Positions 50,901-60,212 of a DNA stretch of 61,841 nt are shown here, in pieces. Location: NCBI GenBank assembly GCA_016185605.1, contig JACPNG010000011.1, positions 1-61,841 on the forward strand, given 5' to 3'. A program made the translations under genes and the position numbers. Numbering within the stretch: position 1 is the stretch's first letter; every line of letters starts with the position of its first letter. Under the pieces are notes generated by a model. That model was not told the origin of the DNA. It worked only from the letters and a program-made list of their open reading frames with translations, and searched no databases. The stretch is from Candidatus Woesearchaeota archaeon (lineage in GTDB: Archaea > Nanobdellota > Nanobdellia > SCGC-AAA011-G17 > JACPNG01).

Positions 50901-51665
50901 TTATGAATCCCCTTCATAAGTCAACTCGACTCTAATTTTTAAAGGGTTTTTATTATTAACATCTCTTAAAGAAACTGGATAACTTACTTCTAGAAAATGA
51001 TTTATTGGAAAACATTTTTCAAAATCACCCTCATTAGGTCTTATATTCTTCTCTTCCAATTTCCCTAATAAAACCCCTTCTACATTCAAATATTTATTAT
51101 CATTTGGGTCTTTTATAGAATATGAATCAAATTTTCCACCAGAAGTACTGACTTGTCTCTTATAATAGACATTTGGAATGTATTTACCATTATCTAATTT
51201 CATCGGAGGTAACATTTTACAATAAATAGCATGTGAAGGAATAGATTCTATAACCCCTGAAGGGCATCTATACCTGAGAGATCCTATTTTTTTTATATCT
51301 TCTGGATATAAGGTATATAGCATAATCGGTGGTTGTAGGTGACCCATAGATAAAATAGTTGATGCTTTTATATTAAAATAATCAAGATGAAGTTTTTGGT
51401 AGCATTCTAACCATTTCATACCGCCATCATATCCATTCAAAATTTCAGCTAAATCTATATCTCTATTAGATAAAGACAAATTTCTATGAAATAAAACTGT
51501 ATCTATCCAATCCTTTTTTTCCATCATCTCTGGGAGAATTACTCTCCCAAGCACTACTCCTTTTTTAGTTCTAATCTTTGCTGGTTCATAACCTCTTATT
51601 GTAGTTCCAGTTACATCTCCTGCAAAGAATTCCCTCTCTAAAAAACTAATTTTCAGTTCTGCCAT
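50901..51665 (-). CDS. Hypothetical protein, 254 aa
   Basis: Not recognised. Soluble and beta-rich, with IRTKKGVVLGRVILPE and the Cys-containing RYRCPSGVIESIPSHA. It shows no signal peptide. Followed after 15 bases by the small membrane gene. Confidence 0.55.
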   Translation of the reverse strand: MAELKISFLEREFFAGDVTGTTIRGYEPAKIRTKKGVVLGRVILPEMMEKKDWIDTVLFHRNLSLSNRDIDLAEILNGYDGGMKWLECYQKLHLDYFNIKASTILSMGHLQPPIMLYTLYPEDIKKIGSLRYRCPSGVIESIPSHAIYCKMLPPMKLDNGKYIPNVYYKRQVSTSGGKFDSYSIKDPNDNKYLNVEGVLLGKLEEKNIRPNEGDFEKCFPINHFLEVSYPVSLRDVNNKNPLKIRVELTYEGDS

Positions 51666-51716
51666 CTTATCTATAAAAGCAAAAGATTTTTATATTATCC
51701 TATTTAATATATTAAA

Positions 51717-51887
51717 ATGGCAGATGAAAGGATACAGATGCCCTCTTCTGGAGGGGGATTAGTAAGGTATTTTGATGATTATAAGAGCAAGTTGCAATTC
51801 AAGCCGGAATGGGTTGTTGTATTCATAATAGTTGTAATAATAATAGAGCTAATTCTTTTCAGATTCGGCTCAAGATTTTTAGGCTAA
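51717..51887 (+). CDS. Preprotein translocase subunit Sec61 beta (SecG)
   Basis: The protein has 56 residues. MPSSGGGLVRYFDDYKSKLQ, then KPEWVVVFIIVVIIIEL, is the typical archaeal Sec61 beta: a conserved SGxGLxRYF segment facing the cytosol and one C-terminal span. It binds SecYE. One base separates it from the NAC gene, linking secretion and ribosome exit in one operon. Confidence 0.93.
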   Translation: MADERIQMPSSGGGLVRYFDDYKSKLQFKPEWVVVFIIVVIIIELILFRFGSRFLG

Positions 51888-51888
51888 A

Positions 51889-52212
51889 ATGTTTCCAAAT
51901 ATAAATCCAAGGGAATTAGAGAAAGCTATGAAGAAGCTTGGGGTAAAGCAGGAAGAGATTAAGGCTTCTGAAATAATAATAAAAACAGAAGACAAAGATT
52001 TAATTATAAAAAATCCCAATATAATGAAGATAAACATGATGGGCCAGGAGTCGTTACAGATAACTGGAAATATAGAAGAAAGAAAAAAAGAATTATTTGA
52101 TGAAGAGGACATTAAAACTGTAATGGAGCAGGCTAACTGCTCAAGGGAAGAGGCAATAGATGCTCTAAAAAGAGAAAAAGATATTGCGGCTGCAATATTA
52201 TCCCTAAAGTGA
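51889..52212 (+). CDS. nac: Nascent polypeptide-associated complex protein (NAC)
   Basis: The protein has 107 residues. The NAC beta-barrel (about 20-66, with IIIKTEDKDLIIKNPNI) and a C-terminal UBA helix bundle (CSREEAIDALKREKDIAAAI) are both clear. It binds nascent chains at the ribosome exit. Confidence 0.93.
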   Translation: MFPNINPRELEKAMKKLGVKQEEIKASEIIIKTEDKDLIIKNPNIMKINMMGQESLQITGNIEERKKELFDEEDIKTVMEQANCSREEAIDALKREKDIAAAILSLK

Positions 52213-52246
52213 TAATGTTTATATATTAACTAATCTAAGGATAACC

Positions 52247-52735
52247 ATGGAAGTTTTAAAGGATTTAATGAAAGATTCAAATACTCATCTTAATACAGCA
52301 GATCATCTGGCTTATGTCAGCTATTCAAATATAAAAGACAATAAAATTATAGTAAGCATAGCTGATAATTTGTATAAGTCATTGCTAAAAGCTGTTGAGG
52401 CTGTATTGCAATATGAAAGGATGTACAAAAGAATCCCCCCTTATTCTGAAAATTTTAATGCTAAGCTTGAGATGTTCAAGACAAAGTGCGCTCCAAGATA
52501 TAATCTGGATAATGAGATTACAGCATTATTGGATAATTTAAGAGGAATAGTGGACCAAAAAAAAGAATTAATGGAAAACGGAAAAGAGAAATTTATTGCA
52601 TTTAATAATGAATACAAGGCAAGATCGCTTACAATAGAGAAAGTAAAAGAATATTTAGCTAAATCAAAGCCGTTTATACAAAAAGTTAACGAGATCATAA
52701 AAGAAGAATATGATAGAAGAATCAGAGAATATTGA
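52247..52735 (+). CDS. Helical protein, HEPN-like, paralogue A
   Basis: The protein has 162 residues. The start SNTHLNTADHLAYVSYSNIK, then LLKAVEAVLQYERM, resembles HEPN-type helical bundles; no R-x4-6-H motif is seen. The next gene starts inside it (26-base overlap) and has the same opening (RADHLLYVTLKYTR), so they are tandem paralogues that probably form a heterodimer. No known function. Confidence 0.6.
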   Translation: MEVLKDLMKDSNTHLNTADHLAYVSYSNIKDNKIIVSIADNLYKSLLKAVEAVLQYERMYKRIPPYSENFNAKLEMFKTKCAPRYNLDNEITALLDNLRGIVDQKKELMENGKEKFIAFNNEYKARSLTIEKVKEYLAKSKPFIQKVNEIIKEEYDRRIREY

Positions 52736-53156
52736 GAATGCAGTGTCTCAACTTAAGAGAGCAGACCATTTATTGTATGTAACACTAAAATATACAAGAA
52801 CTGTAGACGTAATAAAAAGCATAATAAAAAGACTAATATCTGCATTTGATTTTGCTGTAGAGGAGATGCTTGAAAAGTCAAAGGAAAAGAAAAAAATCAA
52901 GTCAGTTCCAAGGTCTCCTATAGAAAGGATAGAACTTATCAAAAAAATAATCAACGATAAGAAAATAAAAGACTATATAAAATTTTATTATTTGCTAAGG
53001 CAGATAGACAAATCATCATTCAAGGCAAAAGAAGAATACAGGAAACATGTCACTTTAATAACCCCGAAAATAGAGGTAGACGTGGAAAAAGTAAAGGAAT
53101 ATTATTATAAAACAAAAGATTTTGTAGAATCTTCAGCAAATTTCAAGGGAAAATGA
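52710..53156 (+). CDS. Helical protein, HEPN-like, paralogue B
   Basis: The protein has 148 residues from ATG 52710. It shares A-DHL-YV---Y, an Ile-Ile-Lys-Arg helix and an E-x-x-x-K end with the 52247 product. It overlaps the MinD-like gene by four bases (ATGA), so the three genes are translationally coupled and may act with MinD. Confidence 0.6.
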   Translation: MIEESENIENAVSQLKRADHLLYVTLKYTRTVDVIKSIIKRLISAFDFAVEEMLEKSKEKKKIKSVPRSPIERIELIKKIINDKKIKDYIKFYYLLRQIDKSSFKAKEEYRKHVTLITPKIEVDVEKVKEYYYKTKDFVESSANFKGK

Positions 53157-53929
53157 CAAGATATATAACGTGCATTTCAGGAAAAGGTGGAGTTTCAAAA
53201 ACAACAACATCAATTAATCTTGGAGCTGCATTCACTTATTTCGGCAAGGACACAACAGTAGTAGATGCTAATTTAACCACTCCAAATGTAGGAGTGCATC
53301 TAGGAGTTCCAATTGTTCCAATCAATCTTAATCATGTATTGCAGGGAAAAAACCATATTTCTGAGGCAGTTTACCTGCATCCAGTCGGAACAAAAATAGT
53401 TCCTGCAAGCATCTCAATAAATGACTTGAAAAATACAAATCCTGGAAATCTAAGAAGGGCATTAAGGGGACTGCATGGAACTACTGATATAGTATTAATA
53501 GATTCAGCAGCTGGATTGGGAAGAGAGGCTTTATTAGCGATGGAATCTGGAGATGAAATATTAATTGTGACAAATCCAGAATTGCCTGCAATAACAGATG
53601 CACTAAAAACAGTCAAGGTTGCAGAAGAGCTTGGAAAAAAGATTATTGGGGTAGTATTAACAAGGACTAAAAAAGATAATGGAGATTTATCAGCCAATAA
53701 TATAGAAACTATGCTCGAGAAGCCGATAATAGCTGTCATTCCAGAAGATAAATCAGTAAGAGAGGCATTGACAATGAAGGATGTTGTTGTCTATACCCAT
53801 CCAAAGAGCGATGCTGCTGTTGCATATAAAAAATTAGCTGCATCATTATTGAACAGAGAGTATAATGAAGAAAATCAAGAGGAAGGGACAATAAAAAGAT
53901 TATTGAAGAAATTAAAGATTGTTAAGTAA
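53153..53929 (+). CDS. minD: MinD/ParA-family ATPase
   Basis: The protein has 258 residues. SGKGGVSKTTTSINL (9-23) is the deviant Walker A with the signature Lys11; VDANLTTPNVGVHL is the A' motif and IDSAAGLG Walker B. The C-terminus is basic (IKRLLKKLKIVK), like the amphipathic membrane-targeting helix of MinD. It should bind the membrane as an ATP dimer. The two HEPN-like paralogues upstream are coupled to it. Confidence 0.88.
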   Translation: MTRYITCISGKGGVSKTTTSINLGAAFTYFGKDTTVVDANLTTPNVGVHLGVPIVPINLNHVLQGKNHISEAVYLHPVGTKIVPASISINDLKNTNPGNLRRALRGLHGTTDIVLIDSAAGLGREALLAMESGDEILIVTNPELPAITDALKTVKVAEELGKKIIGVVLTRTKKDNGDLSANNIETMLEKPIIAVIPEDKSVREALTMKDVVVYTHPKSDAAVAYKKLAASLLNREYNEENQEEGTIKRLLKKLKIVK

Positions 53930-53960
53930 ATTTTATAAGCTTATATTCTAGAATTTTAAA

Positions 53961-54890
53961 ATGGGATGTAAAAACTGCAAGATAAAACCAGTAATAGAAC
54001 TTACAAACAACAATATTAAGCTCTGCAAAAATTGCTTTTTAAAATATTTTGAAAGAAAAGCATTCAAAACAATCTCAAAATATAATTTAATAGAAGACAA
54101 TGATATTATAGGAATAGCTGCTTCCGGCGGAAAAGATTCATTTGCAGTATTATATTTACTAAACAAACTAGCAAATAAAAAAAAGGATATAAAAATAAAA
54201 GTAATAGCTATTGACGAGGGGATTAAAGATTATAGAAATCTGGATCATTTAAAGAATTACTGCAGGGAAAATAATTTAGAATTGCATATTTACTCTTTTG
54301 AAGATGAATTCGGGATGACTCTAGATAAAATTAAAAATAAAATAAGTTTAAAGCCTTGCAGCGCCTGCGGGGTATTAAGAAGATTTTTATTAAATTCAAA
54401 ATCAAAAGAATTAAATCTCAATAAGATAGCAACAGGGCATAATCTAGATGATGAGGCTCAAAATGTCCTGATGAATTTATTTAGGGGAAATTTGGAAAGA
54501 TCAGCCAGGCTTGGTCCAATTACAGGAATAAAAAGAGACAAAGGATTTATTCCCAGGATTAAGCCATTGTATTTTCTGACTGAAAAAGAAGTAGCTGCAT
54601 ATGTTTTTATAAAGAAATTTCCTGTTGATTTCTGCGAGTGTCCAAATTCTTCTGGATCCTATAGATCAGAAGTAAGAAAAATAATAAATGATTTTGAAGA
54701 GAAGCAAAAAGGCACAAAACATTCAATAATAAACTCATTCGTCGAGGAACTTCCAATGTTGAAGGAAAAATTCAAAGATTCAGAGATAAAATCATGCGAA
54801 AAATGCGGAGAGCCCTGCTCAAGCAATATTTGCAAGGCCTGCGAATTAATAGAGGATATTAAATCAAAACCTTTAAATAAAATGTCATAA
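53961..54890 (+). CDS. tRNA 2-thiolation enzyme (TtcA/TuC/Ncs6 type)
   Basis: The protein has 309 residues. An N-terminal zinc finger (CKNCKIK..CKNCFLK), PP-loop AASGGKDSFAV (about 53-63), CSAC with ATGHNLDDEAQ, and a C-terminal zinc finger (CEKCGEPC..CKAC) are the complete layout. It thiolates tRNA bases, wobble uridine in the Ncs6/TuC group. It is 11 bases before the DUF2203 gene. Confidence 0.9.
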   Translation: MGCKNCKIKPVIELTNNNIKLCKNCFLKYFERKAFKTISKYNLIEDNDIIGIAASGGKDSFAVLYLLNKLANKKKDIKIKVIAIDEGIKDYRNLDHLKNYCRENNLELHIYSFEDEFGMTLDKIKNKISLKPCSACGVLRRFLLNSKSKELNLNKIATGHNLDDEAQNVLMNLFRGNLERSARLGPITGIKRDKGFIPRIKPLYFLTEKEVAAYVFIKKFPVDFCECPNSSGSYRSEVRKIINDFEEKQKGTKHSIINSFVEELPMLKEKFKDSEIKSCEKCGEPCSSNICKACELIEDIKSKPLNKMS

Positions 54891-54900
54891 TAAGAATAAT

Positions 54901-55308
54901 ATGCTCACTACAAAAAAATATTTCACATTAGAGGAAGCAAACTCTTTATTGCCATACATTTCAAAGATTTTAATTCATATAATGAAGATAAATAACAACA
55001 TAAATGCCATTTATTCAGTATCTATAGACTATGAAGACGAGCTTAAGGCTGTCAAGAATGAAATAAATATAAATAAAAACTTCCATAGATCATATTATCA
55101 TTTGTACAAAAAAATAGAAACATTAACTGATATGGGCTGTATTGTAAAGGATGCTGATCTGGGAATAGTTGATTTCTATTCTATATATAATGAAAGAGAA
55201 ATTTTATTGTGCTGGAAATTAGGGGAAAAGCAGATTAAATACTGGCATTATCCAGAAGACGGCTATATTGGAAGACGTTCTGTTTCTGAATTAAAAAAAG
55301 AAAATTAA
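54901..55308 (+). CDS. DUF2203 family protein
   Basis: The protein has 135 residues. KKYFTLEEANSLLPYISKIL at the N-terminus, and ADLGIVDFYSIYNEREILLC plus GRRSV at the end, match DUF2203. The family has no established function. Convergent with the next gene (four-base overlap of the stops). Confidence 0.82.
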   Translation: MLTTKKYFTLEEANSLLPYISKILIHIMKINNNINAIYSVSIDYEDELKAVKNEININKNFHRSYYHLYKKIETLTDMGCIVKDADLGIVDFYSIYNEREILLCWKLGEKQIKYWHYPEDGYIGRRSVSELKKEN

Positions 55309-56363
55309 ACTTTCGCTGTTGGTTTATTTCTAACAATTTCCATATAATTACATAATGTCTTAATATATCTAGCAACATTAAATACCCTATATTCTCCAGG
55401 CATTACCTCAATTGTTACATCTTTTTCATAATCATCCATTCCTAGAGTAATCGCCTCCTCCAAACACATTTCAATTCTCCTAAGTTGCCATTCATGTTTT
55501 CTTCTCTGATCACCATTTCCCATACCTCTTAAAAATTCCATCTCATAATCAATTTCTGCATTATCCTTATCTAATTGATCTTGGATACTTAATACAATTT
55601 TTCCTTTAGCTCCTTCAGCTTTTTCCTTTAGATCTTCTAATTTTCTCCTTCTTGCTTCAATTTTATCCCATAACTCTTTTTGTGATTTAGATAAAGAGTC
55701 TATTTTTAGAACTACTTTCTGTGCAATCCCACTATAATATTTCTCAGCCTTTACACGTAGTTCATCATCTATTTCTTTATCAAACTTCCCATAAATAGTT
55801 TTTAAAAGTAGTGGATTTGGATTATTTCCTAATAAGAATCTCTTGTTAATCTCATCCCAACCTTTATAATAACAAGAAACATATTCAACACTATTACTCC
55901 ATCTACTACCAATCTCCTCAGACTTGCAAGGCTCTAAAGAATGAACTTTTAATTCAAGACCCTCCATTTGGGTTTCAATAATCTTAAAAGACTTAACAGC
56001 CTTAAAATGAATTTTTCTTTTATCTGGAGTAACTACATACGTGGGATCATCCAACTGAACAACAAATTCATTATCTAAAATACAAACTTCATTTGATGGG
56101 AATTTTGATAACTTTTCTTGTAAACTTCTATTTTTTTCATTCAATTTATCAATAAAAGATGTGTCTAAAGATTGGTTTGCACTTACATAAAGAATAACAT
56201 AGTCTAATACAGGATTCCCTGTCGTTTCTCCTTGAGTGATTCTTTGTCCTAATAATCTAATATCAGAGATAAATCTTTTCTGCGATTCTGCTAATCTAAT
56301 TGAATGTAAATCCAATCTTTCTTGTCTTTTTGTAAAGGATAATATATCTTCTTGAATTCCCAT
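55305..56363 (-). CDS. Hypothetical protein with coiled coil, 352 aa
   Basis: Not recognised. A Leu-zipper-like N-terminal helix, a beta-rich middle (QLDDPTYVVTPDKRKIHFKA) and a long coiled coil (about 225-275). The ATG at 56363 is preceded by GGGGTC eight bases upstream. No membrane segment. Confidence 0.55.
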   Translation of the reverse strand: MGIQEDILSFTKRQERLDLHSIRLAESQKRFISDIRLLGQRITQGETTGNPVLDYVILYVSANQSLDTSFIDKLNEKNRSLQEKLSKFPSNEVCILDNEFVVQLDDPTYVVTPDKRKIHFKAVKSFKIIETQMEGLELKVHSLEPCKSEEIGSRWSNSVEYVSCYYKGWDEINKRFLLGNNPNPLLLKTIYGKFDKEIDDELRVKAEKYYSGIAQKVVLKIDSLSKSQKELWDKIEARRRKLEDLKEKAEGAKGKIVLSIQDQLDKDNAEIDYEMEFLRGMGNGDQRRKHEWQLRRIEMCLEEAITLGMDDYEKDVTIEVMPGEYRVFNVARYIKTLCNYMEIVRNKPTAKV

Positions 56364-56452
56364 GTGACCCCAATATTAATCTTAAGATATAGTAAAATTT
56401 ATATAACTTTCTAAAAAATATTTTGCACAGAAGAAGTTATGCCGAAGAAAAA

Positions 56453-57061
56453 CTAGAATAATTTTAACTGCTGTCCATTTGTCATGACAATACTAAATAA
56501 TTTATCAAATCTATCTCTGTATCTCTCATCTTTTATATCCAGTCTAAAATATTTAGGAGGTAAATGAATATCAAATGAAATTTCAGCACACGGATAAATC
56601 AATTTACCATCATCTCCATTAAACCTTAAATTTCCTCCAGCCATTTTATAATCTCTTTTTAATAACTCATCTAAGCAAGTTAGAAATATCCCAAACTCAT
56701 TAGCACCATAATATTTTCCAATGCTAAATTTCAACTTATTAATTTTACCGGGATTTATTACCTCATTTAAGGTAATCTTTGATGACCTAAATGGAATAGC
56801 AGTTTGCATTAAGGTTGGAACAAATTTTTCTGTATCCCTTGAATATTCGAACTCTCCTGATGAATAAGGGTGTATTCCATTCTCAATGCATTTTCTCAAA
56901 TAATCAGAATGATCTTTTTCTTTAGGATCTGGAATTGATATTCCATGCGCTAGAAAAGTAATCTCTGCAGAATTAGGATGAATAGGAATTCTTTTTATAG
57001 CCTCTGGAAAGGTTTCATCTAATAGTTTAGATATATCTTCGGTTTCAGAGATATTTACCAT
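56453..57061 (-). CDS. Hypothetical protein, 202 aa
   Basis: Not recognised. Soluble and beta-rich, with a repeated Phe/Tyr pattern near FSIGKYYGANEFGIFLTCLD. No known motif. Single gene with its own promoter region; the 63-base gap to the next gene is unremarkable. Confidence 0.5.
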   Translation of the reverse strand: MVNISETEDISKLLDETFPEAIKRIPIHPNSAEITFLAHGISIPDPKEKDHSDYLRKCIENGIHPYSSGEFEYSRDTEKFVPTLMQTAIPFRSSKITLNEVINPGKINKLKFSIGKYYGANEFGIFLTCLDELLKRDYKMAGGNLRFNGDDGKLIYPCAEISFDIHLPPKYFRLDIKDERYRDRFDKLFSIVMTNGQQLKLF

Positions 57062-57124
57062 CCCGTCTTATAATTTGATGAAAAGAATCAATATGCAGGG
57101 GGTTTATTAATATTTCCCTATTTT

Positions 57125-59029
57125 TTACTTTAACCTTATGCTCTCAAGATTCCTTGGAGCTTCAGTTTCTATCTGGTTTAGCTTATGCAATGAGCTTGAT
57201 AAGTCCAGACACTTGGAACTCTCTCCATGCAATGTTAATATTCTCCTTGGTTTTGGATCCATATTTTTTATGTAATTTAGTAATTGAACTCTTGAGCTAT
57301 GCCCTGAGAATCCGCTAATTAAGTGGACATCCATTTTTACACTTAACATATCCTGCTTTTCTGCTGAGCCGAAATTAATCTCCCTTTCTCCGTTTACAAT
57401 TCTCCTTCCCAAAGAGCCCTCTACTTGGTAGCATGTAAATATAAGACTATGTTTTGGATTTTCAGCTAACTGCCTAAAATACTCTTTTGAGGCTCCCCCA
57501 TTCATCATCCCGGATGTTGCTAAGATTATGCAAGATTCCCCCTTGTCTATTACTTGCTGCTGCTCTTTCTGGCTTCCAATCTGCTTGAATATATCGCTTA
57601 AGAATGGATTTTCATCCCTATGGAATATATTCCTTTTGACTTTTGGGTTAAAGAAATCCGGATAGGTTGTATGTATTGCTGTAACATCCCATAATATTCC
57701 CTGTAGATAAATGGGAATGCTTGGAATTAGATTTTCTCTTATGGCTCTTTCAATTATAAGCATTATTTCTTGGGATCTTCCAACCCCCAAGACAGGCATT
57801 AGTATCTTGCCTTTCCTGTCTATTGTATTCTTAATTATATCCAATAAATAGCTTTCACATTCTTTTCTGCTAAGATTTATATCATCTTTTCCGCCATAGG
57901 TAGCTTCCATAATAACACTTTCCACTCTTGGAAATGAATTTACAGCAGGAGCCAATAAATTTGTGCTTTCATAAAGAAAATCTCCTGTATAGACTAAATT
58001 ATGCAATCCATTTCCTATATGCAGATGGCATATTGCGCTTCCTAATGTATGCCCGGCATTATAAAATGTCAATCTTATATCAGGAGTAATATCTGTAACT
58101 TCCTCATAATTTAAGCAGACAGTATGCTTGACCATATTTTTAATATCTGAACTTGTATACATTGGATCCTGACCCTCTTTCTGTGATATTCCAATAAAAT
58201 CAAGCGTCATTAATGCTGTTATATCTCTACATGGAGCAGTACAGTATACTGGGCCATCATAACCCATCTTATATAAATATGGAACCAATGCAGAATGATC
58301 CAAATGACTGTGAGTTAATATTACAGCATCTATATCATTAATATTAAATTCAGGGGCGTCAAAATACGGAAATGCCTCTGAGTCATTTAAACTTTTTCCT
58401 GGATTTATTCCACAATCAAGCAAAACCTTTGATTCTGGAGTCTGCAATAATAAACAACTTCTTCCTACCTGGCGACCAGCTCCAAGATATGTGACTCTTA
58501 CCCATTCATGCTTTTTTTCTTTAGTCCAGCCGCCATATATTCTTTTTCCAATCTTATGAAGAAATTTTCTCCTAAAGTCGCTATTCTCATAAAGAACATA
58601 TCTTATGTTTTCTATTAATTTTGATCTTATTGCTGGAGTTCTCTGGATATAAGGAACCCATAATGTCTGCTTTTTTATTTCCTTTAATAATTCTCCCTGC
58701 TTTCCTATTACTAATCCAGGCTTCTCAGCTTCGATTATTACCCTTGATCTTTGGTTGTCAAATATAATATTAACTATCCCTGCATCTTTTGGGATTATAT
58801 TCTCTATAATCTCCTTTGCTTTTTCAGGATCTAGACATATACTGGGATCTGGCCTTATCTCGACTCTTTTCTTTATATCATCAACTATTTTTTTTATTAT
58901 TCCATTGCTGTTAAAGAAGAATTCCTTGTTTTTTGTATACACTACAATATTAGCTCCTTCAAATAGTGTATCGCTTACATTAGCGCTTTCTGGAATATAT
59001 TTTAGTATCTCTTGTAATATATCTGCCAT
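57125..59029 (-). CDS. fttA: aCPSF1/FttA: KH-metallo-beta-lactamase-beta-CASP ribonuclease
   Basis: The protein has 634 residues. Two KH-like domains (about 1-140) lead to metallo-beta-lactamase motif LTHSHLDHS (about 239-247) and the beta-CASP region with LATSGMMNGG and the final SGFSGHSSR/LTLHGES histidines. This is the archaeal transcription termination factor, a 5'-3' exo and endo RNase that acts on nascent RNA. Full length. Confidence 0.95.
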   Translation of the reverse strand: MADILQEILKYIPESANVSDTLFEGANIVVYTKNKEFFFNSNGIIKKIVDDIKKRVEIRPDPSICLDPEKAKEIIENIIPKDAGIVNIIFDNQRSRVIIEAEKPGLVIGKQGELLKEIKKQTLWVPYIQRTPAIRSKLIENIRYVLYENSDFRRKFLHKIGKRIYGGWTKEKKHEWVRVTYLGAGRQVGRSCLLLQTPESKVLLDCGINPGKSLNDSEAFPYFDAPEFNINDIDAVILTHSHLDHSALVPYLYKMGYDGPVYCTAPCRDITALMTLDFIGISQKEGQDPMYTSSDIKNMVKHTVCLNYEEVTDITPDIRLTFYNAGHTLGSAICHLHIGNGLHNLVYTGDFLYESTNLLAPAVNSFPRVESVIMEATYGGKDDINLSRKECESYLLDIIKNTIDRKGKILMPVLGVGRSQEIMLIIERAIRENLIPSIPIYLQGILWDVTAIHTTYPDFFNPKVKRNIFHRDENPFLSDIFKQIGSQKEQQQVIDKGESCIILATSGMMNGGASKEYFRQLAENPKHSLIFTCYQVEGSLGRRIVNGEREINFGSAEKQDMLSVKMDVHLISGFSGHSSRVQLLNYIKNMDPKPRRILTLHGESSKCLDLSSSLHKLNQIETEAPRNLESIRLK

Positions 59030-59054
59030 TTTTCTTTATACATAGAATTATTAT

Positions 59055-59693
59055 TTACATCAAAACTGAGTTATTAACTTCTTTTTCAAAGACTTTCTTT
59101 ACCCCATCTTTGGTTATTGTATATACATCTATTCCATTGCCAGAGGCAGCATCCCTCTGCATGGAGGCATTAACTGCCTTAACCCCTAATCTAATTCCCT
59201 CTACTATTGGGATATCTTTTTTATAATTAGCTTCAAGAACTCCTGTAGCATACATCATGCCAGAGCCATCTGTTACATAATCATCATGCGACATTACAGA
59301 TCCATCAGGACCAAGCTCATATAAAAATGTTCCTTGGTCATCTTTGCCAGCCAATAGAAATGCAGCCACTCCTGAGAAAAATTGCCTCATGTTTGAATAT
59401 AATAAAGATCCCAATAAATTAGCAACTTCTTTTACTTTTAGTTTCTTATTTCTTCTAAGCTCTATTAATCTTATCTGCGCTTTTATTATTTTTGTCAATA
59501 ACTGGACATCAGATACTGAACCAGCCCATGTGACAGCCATCTCATCATTTAATACTGCTATTTTTTGAGTCTTTTTATGAGCGACAATTCTTCCGCCTAA
59601 TGTTGCTCTTCTATCTGCTGCCAGGACTATTCCCTCTTTGCACACTATTCCCAATGTTGTTGTTCCAGACTGTAAAATTTCTTTCATTGTCAT
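59055..59693 (-). CDS. psmB: Proteasome beta subunit
   Basis: The protein has 212 residues. A ten-residue propeptide MTMKEILQSG is followed by TTTLG, so Thr11 becomes the catalytic N-terminus; Asp27 and Lys43 equivalents (LAADRRAT, KKTQKI) are present. The alpha subunit is not in the window. ATG 59693; a TATA-like tttataaac sits 35-45 bases upstream. Confidence 0.97.
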   Translation of the reverse strand: MTMKEILQSGTTTLGIVCKEGIVLAADRRATLGGRIVAHKKTQKIAVLNDEMAVTWAGSVSDVQLLTKIIKAQIRLIELRRNKKLKVKEVANLLGSLLYSNMRQFFSGVAAFLLAGKDDQGTFLYELGPDGSVMSHDDYVTDGSGMMYATGVLEANYKKDIPIVEGIRLGVKAVNASMQRDAASGNGIDVYTITKDGVKKVFEKEVNNSVLM

Positions 59694-59757
59694 CTTATTA
59701 GAATCAGTTATCTAAACTGAATTTAACATATTTATAAACCTTTCGTTTATAAAAAAA

Positions 59758-60192
59758 TTAAGATATTGTAAAGTGATAATTTACAAAATCATTTATCTCA
59801 TAGTCAAATAATTTGACATAATAGACTCCGGGCTCCCATGACGGCCATGTCTTATAACGCTCCTTAACATTATTATCGCAATTATATGAGCCGCACTGCA
59901 TATATGCCCTTAACAGGCATCTATCGCTGTCATCGCATATTCTATATTTTTTGTTTACTCCTTCCTTGCTTGGGATTATCTCAAACTCAACATATTCCCC
60001 TGGAGATATAACATTATTTGTAAATATTACTTTTGTGGATGATTTTTTTTCTTTAACTATTGATCCTGTAATACTGCTGAAATTAGCAACAACCAAGGCT
60101 ATTGCCAATATAACAAGAATAGCCAATACCAATGTTTTTGTTTCATTACTCAACATCACCGCCTCCTTTTTAGCGCTCCTCTTTTTCGGCAT
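59758..60192 (-). CDS. Signal-anchored exported protein, 144 aa
   Basis: The protein has 144 residues. A basic start (MPKKRSAKKEA), membrane segment (about 25-43) and an outer beta domain with four cysteines (CDDSDRCLL, CGSYNCD). It may be a surface protein. GGAGG lies within the start region (aaaaaggaggcggtg) but inside the coding text. No family recognised. Confidence 0.6.
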   Translation of the reverse strand: MPKKRSAKKEAVMLSNETKTLVLAILVILAIALVVANFSSITGSIVKEKKSSTKVIFTNNVISPGEYVEFEIIPSKEGVNKKYRICDDSDRCLLRAYMQCGSYNCDNNVKERYKTWPSWEPGVYYVKLFDYEINDFVNYHFTIS

Positions 60193-60212
60193 GCTATTAT
60201 GACTAAATTGAA

